The notes under the pieces: generated by a model | Seen by the model: only the letters and a program-made list of their open reading frames with translations | Database searches by the model: none | What the model was told of the DNA's origin: nothing | Translations under genes and position numbers: made by a program | In this document: positions 57,651 to 64,000 of the stretch, piece by piece | Position numbering within the stretch: the first letter of the stretch is position 1 | Layout: every line of letters begins with the position of its first letter | Assembly: GCF_014193515.1 (NCBI RefSeq) | Contig: NZ_BLXX01000007.1 | Coordinates: 159,436-223,435 of the forward strand | Source of the DNA: Geomonas silvestris | GTDB lineage: Bacteria; Desulfobacterota; Desulfuromonadia; Geobacterales; Geobacteraceae | Direction of reading: 5' to 3' | Length of the DNA stretch: 64,000 nucleotides

Positions 57651-58637
57651 TTACGCAGTCTTCAAAACGATCTTCCCGAAGTGTTTATCCGCTTCCATCA
57701 TGCCGTGCGCGGCAGCCACCTCTTCGATCGGGAACACCTTCTCGATGATCGGCACGATGCTGCGGTCGGCGAACTTGGGGATGGCGCGCCGCACGAATTC
57801 GGCCACGATCTCCCCCTTCTCGGAAACCGGACGGGAGCGCAGCACGCTACCGATGATCGACTGGCGCTTCACCATCATGAGCGCGAGGTTAAGCTCCGCC
57901 TTGATGCCGGAGATGACGCCGATGCTGACGAGTTTCCCTTTGTACCCCAGCGAGCTCATGTTGGGGGCGAGGTACTTGGCGCCCACGTGGTCCAGGATCA
58001 CGTCGACACCCTTTTTGTTGGTGAACTCCTTCACCACCTCCGAGAAGTCGGGGGTCTCCTTGAAGTTGATCACCAGGTCGGCACCCAGCGCTTTCACCCG
58101 GTCCATTTTCTCGGGCGAGGCGGTGACGATCAGTTTGGCGTTGGGGGTGAGGGCTTTGCAGAGCTGGATGGCGGCGGTGTTCACCCCGCCTCCTCCGCCG
58201 TGCAGAATGGCCGTCTGACCGTCCTTAAGCTCGCCGATCATGAAGACGTTGAGGAACGCGGTGATGTAGGATTCGCAGACGCAGGCGGCTTCCTCGAAGC
58301 TCATCGATTCGGGGATGCGCATCAGGTGGTTCGCGTAAGCTACGGCGTATTCGGCATAGCCACCGCCGCCGACCAGCGACATGACGCGGTCGCCGACCTG
58401 CCAGCCGGTGACGCCGGGGCCGAGCGCTTCGACGGTCCCCGCCACCTCGAGACCGAGGATCTCGGAGTCGCCCGGCGGGGGGGGATACTTCCCTTCGCGC
58501 TGCACCAGGTCCGGGCGGTTGATGGAGGTGGCGTGCACCCGTACCAAAACCTCGTTCTCCTTGGGCACCGGCGTCTCGGCCTCACCGCACTTCAGCACCT
58601 CGATGCCGCCAAATCCTTCCATCAGCACAGCTTTCAT
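57651..58637 (-). CDS. NAD(P)H:quinone oxidoreductase (zeta-crystallin-like)
   Basis: A 328-residue medium-chain dehydrogenase/reductase. N-terminal MKAVLMEGFGGIEVLKCGEA, VHATSINRPDLVQREGKYPP, then the NADPH segment TAILHGGGGGVNTAAIQLCK (glycine-rich loop) and DVILDHVGAKYLAPNMSSLG. No zinc-binding Cys cluster, as in quinone reductases. ATG 58637 has AGGAGG 9 nt upstream; 58685 is longer and weaker. The substrate could be a quinone or an enone. It is monocistronic. Confidence 0.88.
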   Translation of the reverse strand: MKAVLMEGFGGIEVLKCGEAETPVPKENEVLVRVHATSINRPDLVQREGKYPPPPGDSEILGLEVAGTVEALGPGVTGWQVGDRVMSLVGGGGYAEYAVAYANHLMRIPESMSFEEAACVCESYITAFLNVFMIGELKDGQTAILHGGGGGVNTAAIQLCKALTPNAKLIVTASPEKMDRVKALGADLVINFKETPDFSEVVKEFTNKKGVDVILDHVGAKYLAPNMSSLGYKGKLVSIGVISGIKAELNLALMMVKRQSIIGSVLRSRPVSEKGEIVAEFVRRAIPKFADRSIVPIIEKVFPIEEVAAAHGMMEADKHFGKIVLKTA

Positions 58638-58761
58638 AGATATCGCCTCCTGGGATTGAATGATCAAGTCAGCCGGCTCGCGCACGCGCGATACCGTATA
58701 CGGCGAACACTATCTCAAAATGGCCGGCACAGGGCAACGAAATTCTGCAGTTGGCTCAGGA

Positions 58762-59136
58762 TCAGCGGAATTTTATGGCGATGCCTCGAGCGGTCATCTC
58801 GCTGGACGGGAACAGGATGTAGGTTTCGCGCTCCCCCTTGATCTCGGGATAGATCACGGCATCGGCACCCATCTTGGCGGCCTCCTGGCGCAGGACCCGG
58901 TAACCCCACTCGTAGTCGGCGGCCTTCAGGTCATCGGGGGCACCGTAGCGCTCGCGCTGTACCGTGATCACCCCCATTTTGTCATAGGGGCGCTGCAATT
59001 CCTCTTGGGAAAGGATGGGCGGCAGGTTGTCGACGGCTTTACTACCGGTCGTCGCGCAACCGTTGCTGAATGAGAGGATACTCAACAGCATCAACGATAG
59101 TACGGTAGGTCTAAATACTTTGCAGCTCAGTGTCAT
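58762..59136 (-). CDS. Small lipoprotein
   Basis: A 124-residue protein. Signal with hydrophobic core VLSLMLLSILSFSNG and lipobox SNGC (acylated Cys about residue 27). The mature part is an alpha/beta domain (PYDKMGVITVQRERYGAPDD then YRVLRQEAAKMGADAVIYPE) similar to small envelope lipoproteins that share a KMGADAVI-like segment. Likely outer-membrane anchored. It is divergent from yebC (136-nt gap). Confidence 0.78.
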   Translation of the reverse strand: MTLSCKVFRPTVLSLMLLSILSFSNGCATTGSKAVDNLPPILSQEELQRPYDKMGVITVQRERYGAPDDLKAADYEWGYRVLRQEAAKMGADAVIYPEIKGERETYILFPSSEMTARGIAIKFR

Positions 59137-59204
59137 AACGTCTCCCGTTCAGCTAAAAGCCTGTAGCTCGTGAATCCGTAACAGTTTAACCGTCATTTTC
59201 CCAC

Positions 59205-59234
59205 TTTACAACTCTCTTTTCGGCATGTTATTAT
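59205..59234 (+). promoter_or_regulatory. Promoter of yebC-family gene
   Basis: TTTACA (59205-59210) and TATTAT (59229-59234), 18 bp apart, about 40 nt before the start codon. Confidence 0.6.
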
Positions 59235-59272
59235 TCGACGTTTTCAATTCAACTGATGGAAAGGAAGTTCTC

Positions 59273-60016
59273 ATGTCAGGTCATAATAAATGGAGTACGA
59301 TCAAGCACAAAAAAGGTGCCGCTGACGCCAAGCGCGGCAAGGTTTTCACCAAGATCATCAAAGAGATCACCGTTGCCGCCAAGCTGGGTGGCGGAGACCC
59401 GGATGGCAACCCGCGCCTCAGGACGGCTATCGATAAGGCCAAGGCCGAGAACATGCCCAAAGACAACGTCGAGCGCGCCATCAAGAAGGGCGTGGGCGGC
59501 ATGGAAGGCGTCAACTACGAGGAAACCACCTACGAAGGGTACGGTCCGGGCGGCACCGCGGTGCTCGTCGAGGTGATGACCGACAACCGCAACCGCACCG
59601 TCTCCGACGTGCGCAGCATCTTCTCCAAGTGCAACGGCAACATGGGCGAGTCCGGCTGCGTCGCCTGGCTCTTCGACAAGAAAGGGCTCCTGGTGTTCCC
59701 CAAATCCGTCGACTTCGACAAGCTGTTCGAGGCCTCCATCGAGGCGGGTGCCGACGACGTGGCCGACGAAGACGAGCAGTACGAGGTGCTCACCGACCCG
59801 ACCGCGTTCCACGAGGTGAAGACCGCCCTCGAGGCCGCCGGGTTCAAGCCCGAGAACGCCGAGATCACCATGATCCCGCAGACCATGGTGAAGCTCGACG
59901 GCAAGAACGCCGAGAACATGCTGAAGCTCATGGACCGTCTGGAAGACAACGACGATGTCCAGAACGTCTACGCCAACTTCGACATCTCCGCCGAAGACAT
60001 GGAGAAGATGATGTAA
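59273..60016 (+). CDS. YebC/PmpR-family regulatory protein
   Basis: A 247-residue protein in the YebC/TACO1 family. It starts [20 protein letters not shown], followed by [20 protein letters not shown]; the long second domain carries [28 protein letters not shown] lies 6-10 nt before ATG 59273. The family has been described both as DNA-binding regulators and, more recently, as translation factors for proline-rich stretches. It is the first gene of the conserved yebC-ruvC-ruvA-ruvB cluster, but a terminator at 60050 separates it from ruvC. Confidence 0.95.
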   Translation: MSGHNKWSTIKHKKGAADAKRGKVFTKIIKEITVAAKLGGGDPDGNPRLRTAIDKAKAENMPKDNVERAIKKGVGGMEGVNYEETTYEGYGPGGTAVLVEVMTDNRNRTVSDVRSIFSKCNGNMGESGCVAWLFDKKGLLVFPKSVDFDKLFEASIEAGADDVADEDEQYEVLTDPTAFHEVKTALEAAGFKPENAEITMIPQTMVKLDGKNAENMLKLMDRLEDNDDVQNVYANFDISAEDMEKMM

Positions 60017-60049
60017 CCTATCCCCTCCGGGACGGGCCGATCGACTGAG

Positions 60050-60089
60050 ACGCGGCAGAGCGAGGACATCCCCGCCTGCCGCGTTTTTT
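60050..60089 (+). terminator. Intrinsic terminator after yebC gene
   Basis: ACGCGGCAG pairs with CTGCCGCGT around a 17-nt loop, followed by TTTTTT. Confidence 0.88.
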
Positions 60090-60191
60090 ATGTATTCGGC
60101 AGCAGAAATTAAAACATAACCCATAACGCCAGGATAACTCCATAAAAGCTGCCCACCGCAAAGGCAGTGACGCGCGACGTGCTACTTCTGC

Positions 60192-60220
60192 TACAACCGG
60201 TCTGTCATATCTGTTATAAT
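60192..60220 (+). promoter_or_regulatory. Promoter of ruvCAB cluster
   Basis: A perfect -10 TATAAT (60215-60220) with a weak -35 TACAAC (60192-60197) 17 bp upstream. I see no clear LexA box. Confidence 0.6.
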
Positions 60221-60268
60221 CCGCGCGCTGATTCACCCTTGTTGACTGTTATCAAAGGAAGGCTTCGC

Positions 60269-60763
60269 ATGATCATCCTGGGCATAGATCCCGGTTCCCG
60301 CAAGACCGGCTACGGTCTCATCTCCAAACAAGGCAACCGCCTGGTCCACATCGACAACGGCGCTATCTTCACCTCCAGCGCGAAGGACTTCCCGCAGCGC
60401 CTGCAGCAGATCTACTTCGGCCTCTCCGAGATCATCGAAGAGTACCAGCCGACCGCAGTGGCAGTGGAGAACGTCTTCGTCGCCAAGAACGTGCAGAGCG
60501 CCCTGAAACTGGGGCAGGCGCGCGGCGCAGCCATCGTCGCTGCCGTCTGCGGTGGACTCTCGGTCTTCGAGTACAGCGCCTCACAGGTAAAGCAGGCAGT
60601 CGTTGGTACGGGACGCGCCGAGAAGCTGCAGGTACAGCAGATGATCAAGGTCCTGCTGAACCTGCCGGAAATTGCTCAGGAAGATGCTTCCGACGCCCTC
60701 GCCGTCGCCGTCTGCCACGCGCACTCCGCAGGCGTCAACAACCTGGTTCGCTTGGCGAAATAG
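60269..60763 (+). CDS. ruvC: Holliday junction resolvase RuvC
   Basis: A 164-residue endonuclease that cuts four-way DNA junctions. Catalytic Asp7 in [14 protein letters not shown], the Glu in [13 protein letters not shown] (about residue 67), and the C-terminal Asp pair in [13 protein letters not shown] (about 139-142). AAAGGAAGG lies 6 nt before ATG 60269. First gene of the RuvC-RuvA-RuvB group. Length is typical. Confidence 0.97.
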   Translation: MIILGIDPGSRKTGYGLISKQGNRLVHIDNGAIFTSSAKDFPQRLQQIYFGLSEIIEEYQPTAVAVENVFVAKNVQSALKLGQARGAAIVAAVCGGLSVFEYSASQVKQAVVGTGRAEKLQVQQMIKVLLNLPEIAQEDASDALAVAVCHAHSAGVNNLVRLAK

Positions 60764-60765
60764 CA

Positions 60766-60798
60766 GGTCCCCTCTCCCGTCAAGGGAGGGGGACTGGT
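60766..60798. repeat. CCCTCTCCCGTCAAGGGAGGGG palindrome in ruvC-ruvA gap
   Basis: A single palindromic unit of the same type as the ends of the paired-palindrome element at 24658-24770. It would form a hairpin in the ruvC-ruvA transcript without a T-run, so is not a strong terminator. Confidence 0.6.
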
Positions 60799-60866
60799 TA
60801 AAGGCTGTCGAAGAAGTTCGCCAGCAGGACTTTTCTCGAATCTTCCCCCCTTGATACGAGGCTCAG

Positions 60867-61469
60867 ATGATCGCACTACTTACCGGAAAGATCGCTCTCA
60901 AGGCACCCGACTATATCATCCTCGACGTGAACGGCGTCGGCTACCGGGTGCAGATCCCCTTCTCCACCTACTATGCGCTCCCCGCCGAGGGAAGCGCCAT
61001 ATCGCTGCAGATCTACACCTCGGTCAAAGAGGACGCCATCAACCTGTACGGCTTCCGCACCCAGCAGGAGAAGGAACTCTTCCAGCTCCTGATCGGAGTC
61101 TCCGGCGTCGGCCCCAAGCTCGCCAACGCGATCCTCTCCAACAGCGAGCCGGGCGAGTTGGCGGAGTCGCTGTTGCGCGGCGACCTGGTACGGCTCTCGT
61201 CGATCCCGGGGATCGGCAAGAAGACGGCCGAGCGGCTCATCCTGGAGCTGAAGGAGAAGGTGAAGAAGCTGGGGTTGGCGCAGGGGGCGGCCCACGAGGC
61301 GGCGCCGGTAACCGGCAAGCAGGAGATCAAGGAGGATGTGCTCTCCGCACTGATCAACCTGGGCTACAAGGAATCGGTGGTGCAGAAGGCGCTCAACGAA
61401 CTGCGCATCGCAGAGGACGCCACGGTGGAGACCGTCCTCAAGCAGGCGCTCAAGGTGTTGATGAGGTAA
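60867..61469 (+). CDS. ruvA: Holliday junction DNA helicase subunit RuvA
   Basis: A 200-residue junction-binding protein that loads RuvB. N-terminal OB domain (MIALLTGKIALKAPDYIILD), two helix-hairpin-helix motifs (LIGVSGVGPKLANAILS and LSSIPGIGKKTAERLIL), an acidic linker, then the C-terminal RuvB-binding domain (DVLSALINLGYKESVVQKAL). Length normal. A gap of 103 nt follows before ruvB. Confidence 0.97.
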   Translation: MIALLTGKIALKAPDYIILDVNGVGYRVQIPFSTYYALPAEGSAISLQIYTSVKEDAINLYGFRTQQEKELFQLLIGVSGVGPKLANAILSNSEPGELAESLLRGDLVRLSSIPGIGKKTAERLILELKEKVKKLGLAQGAAHEAAPVTGKQEIKEDVLSALINLGYKESVVQKALNELRIAEDATVETVLKQALKVLMR

Positions 61470-61572
61470 AGGGCCCATTGCGTAAACCTCCCCATCGCTT
61501 GACCTTTACGAGCATCTGTTATACCTTGGCTCGTCTGCGCAAGCAGGCAAGTCGCCGCAGTTTTGGAGAGTT

Positions 61573-62586
<1,014 letters not shown>

Positions 62587-62589
62587 CGC

Positions 62590-62618
62590 AATCGTCCACT
62601 GTCAATTGTCCATTGGGT
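62590..62618. repeat. CAATTGTCCATTG-type repeat, second copy
   Basis: CACTGTCAATTGTCCATTGG in the 36-nt ruvB/Hda-like gap, related to 4342-4382. It overlaps the region where the ribosome-binding site of the next gene should be. Confidence 0.5.
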
Positions 62619-62622
62619 TCCT

Positions 62623-63336
62623 ATGCAGCTAATCTTCGATTTCCCCGTCACGCCCCGATTCAGCTTCGACAACTTCGTGATGTGCGGCGGCAACAAGACG
62701 GCCTACCAGTTCGCGCGCAAACTCGCGTCCGAAGACGGTACCGAGAACCTGCTCTACGTCTACGGCCCGGAGGGGTCGGGGAAGACCCATCTTTTGACTG
62801 CCCTTGCCAACGAGGTGGGGGGGAAATACCTTTCCCTGCGGGATGCCCAGTCTCTTAAGCTCGGCCGTCTCGACCCGGAGACGCCGAGGCGCCTCACCGA
62901 CTTCTTCGCCGACGCACCTGCCCTCGTGCTCGATGACCTGCACCTTTTGCCCAACGACCAGGACCTGCGGGTCGAGCTCTGGGAACTTTTCAACGCCTTT
63001 TACACTTCGGGGAAAAAGATAGCGATGTCGGGGCTGGTGGCGCCCAAGGAGTTGCCGCACCTGGACGGACACCTGACCAGCCGGCTCTTGTGGGGATTGG
63101 TGGCGCGCATGGACGTCTCGGACGACGACTCGCGGCGCATGATTCTGAAGAAACTGGCGGGGGATCGGCAGATGGCGCTACCGGACGAGGTGATCGACCA
63201 GATCCTGCTCCGCGTACGGCGCGACATCCCCTCGTTGGTCTATGCCCTGGAGACGATCAACCGGCATTCGATCTCGACGAAGCGTAAGGTGGGGGTGAAA
63301 CTGGCGAAGGAGAGTATTGATTCGCTGGAGGGCTGA
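62623..63336 (+). CDS. DnaA-related ATPase (Hda-like)
   Basis: A 237-residue AAA+ protein lacking the DnaA DNA-binding domain. N-terminal MQLIFDFPVTPRFSFDNFVM (a clamp-binding-like QLIFDF start, as in Hda), Walker A YGPEGSGKTHLL, Walker B APALVLDDLHLLPNDQDL, and the DnaA-like sensor region HLTSRLLWGLVARMDVSDDD. Hda in E. coli binds the sliding clamp and promotes ATP hydrolysis by DnaA to stop re-initiation. Position next to RuvB suggests cotranscription. The stop TGA is followed in frame by the repeat-encoded segment described separately. Confidence 0.9.
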   Translation: MQLIFDFPVTPRFSFDNFVMCGGNKTAYQFARKLASEDGTENLLYVYGPEGSGKTHLLTALANEVGGKYLSLRDAQSLKLGRLDPETPRRLTDFFADAPALVLDDLHLLPNDQDLRVELWELFNAFYTSGKKIAMSGLVAPKELPHLDGHLTSRLLWGLVARMDVSDDDSRRMILKKLAGDRQMALPDEVIDQILLRVRRDIPSLVYALETINRHSISTKRKVGVKLAKESIDSLEG

Positions 63337-63408
63337 GCCGTCCTGGGGTGCAGCACGGGTGGGCCTTACACGACGTGGCAGGTTGACGGTTCTGCCGCTG
63401 CGGAGAAC

Positions 63409-63849
63409 TTCTCCGACGCTTCGGATTACTTCTCAGACGCTTCGGATTACTTCTCCGACGCACCGGATTACTTTTCCGACGTACGGGATTACTTCTCTGA
63501 CGCACCGGATTGCTTTTCCGACGCACCGGATTGCTTCTCCGACGTACCGGATTACTTCTCCGACGCACCGGATTGCTTCTCCGACGCACCGGATTGCTTC
63601 TCCGACGCCCCGGATTACTTCTCCGGCGTACCGGATTGCTTCTCCGACGTACCGGATTGCTTCTCCGACGCACCGGATTGCTTCTCCGACGTACCGGATT
63701 GCTTCTCCGACGTACCGGATTGCTTCTCCGACGCACCGCATTGCTTCTCCGACGCACCGGATTACTTCTCCGACGTACCGGATTGCTTCTCCGACGCACC
63801 GGACAACTTCTCCGGAGCTGCGGAGAACTTCTTCATCGCTCCTGACAAC
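63409..63849. repeat. 21-bp minisatellite, 21 units
   Basis: A run of 21-base units (core TTCTCCGACGCACCGGATTGC), 21 copies counted, no spacers. Two positions vary most: C/T at unit base 11 and G/A at base 20. Edge units are diverged, and both flanks carry GCTGCGGAGAACTTC. All six frames stay open across most of the array, so the open frames are a by-product of the 3n unit length. Confidence 0.92.
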
Positions 63850-63867
63850 TTCTCAATGACGGTAGAG

Positions 63868-64000
63868 GGGCGGGCCTGTAAAATCCTTTGTGTAAATGGC
63901 CATTTTCGGTTAGAACCCACTCGATAGGAGGGAGCCGATGGCCAGTGTAGATGAATTGCTTGATGCTTTGATTAAGGACTGCAAGAAACCAGAAGACATA
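63868..64000 (+). mobile_element. IS256-family insertion sequence, left end (partial)
   Basis: The stretch GGGCCTGTAAAATCCTTTGT then GTAAATGGCC has the terminal-repeat character of IS256-family elements, and an IS256-type transposase begins at 63938. The right end lies beyond the window. The left end is about 20 bp from the minisatellite. Confidence 0.7.
63938..64000 (+). CDS. IS256-family transposase (partial, N-terminus)
   Basis: The 21 visible codons read MASVDELLDALIKDCKKPED plus I, the N-terminus seen in Mutator/IS256-type transposases of this lineage. GGAGGGAGCC lies 2-11 nt before the ATG. The DDE catalytic core lies past the window edge, so activity cannot be judged. Family membership rests on recall of the N-terminal sequence and on the terminal-repeat-like upstream DNA. 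Confidence 0.7.
   Translation, partial: MASVDELLDALIKDCKKPEDI

Noticed and set aside
63257..63799. A 180-residue Arg-rich protein on the minus strand across the minisatellite
   Set aside because: All frames are open through the array; no ribosome-binding site, and the far half overlaps the Hda-like gene.
63409..63849. CRISPR array
   Set aside because: Units are directly adjacent with no spacers and only single-base variation; no cas genes are near.
63337..63927. Stop-codon read-through making a C-terminal extension of the Hda-like protein
   Set aside because: The frame is open only because the unit length is a multiple of three; no read-through signal or selenocysteine hairpin is visible after TGA.

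Overview
The window is a stretch of a high-GC (mid-60s percent by eye) bacterial chromosome. Gene content points to a Geobacterales member (Geobacter / Geomonas / Citrifermentans type): desulfoferrodoxin, a ResB-CcsB cytochrome c maturation pair, RdgC, CheX and CheW/MCP genes, an archaeal-type methionine adenosyltransferase, many two-component genes, and the intergenic short-repeat families familiar from these genomes. This assignment is inferred from protein families, not from a marker gene. I found no tRNA or rRNA gene.

Layout. 1-4295: a MacB-like tripartite exporter on the minus strand (adaptor, ATPase, two permeases, the last cut by the window edge). 4465-9753: DUF503 protein, SHOCT-tailed lipoprotein, rdgC, mnmA and a MutT-type Nudix gene, separated by repeat-rich gaps. 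9850-19629: a second exporter of the YbhGFSR type (HlyD adaptor, two separate ABC ATPases, two ABC-2 permeases) with two large histidine kinases embedded between ATPases and permeases and joined by 4-nt overlaps. 19739-22372: an ANTAR protein with an altered receiver, then a yybP-ykoY (manganese) riboswitch with its own promoter and terminator ahead of htpX and a TerC-family gene. 22516-31925: CNNM/CorC-type transporter, CheX, archaeal-type MAT, FxsA, a sigma-54 response regulator, an aminotransferase, small stress proteins and desulfoferrodoxin. 32008-39551: RhlE helicase, a Cys-rich secreted protein leading into resB-ccsB, and a BaeSR-like two-component pair. 39552-45288: a structured leader before a tiny gene and cheW, an MCP, a CBS-ACT protein, and a frameshifted bacteriohemerythrin next to a DUF523/DUF1722 protein. 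45444-52815: metH, a self-contained MerR operon whose first gene is a free copy of the regulator's C-terminal domain, a NhaC-like transporter and metF. 53237-58637: ABC-F ATPase, FAD oxidoreductase, MarC protein, quinone oxidoreductase. 59273-63336: the classic yebC-ruvC-ruvA-ruvB block plus a short DnaA/Hda-like ATPase. The window ends with a 21-bp minisatellite (21 units) abutting the left end of an IS256-family element.

How the parts work together. Three genes of the methionine/AdoMet cycle are present (metF, metH, MAT) but not in one operon. Two independent efflux systems, one physically linked to a kinase pair, dominate the left third. The right end is a DNA-recombination block (RuvABC with YebC). 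The most unusual items are the kinase-embedded exporter, the MerR operon with its stand-alone domain gene, the manganese riboswitch placed before htpX-terC, the structured leader before cheW, and the minisatellite beside the IS.
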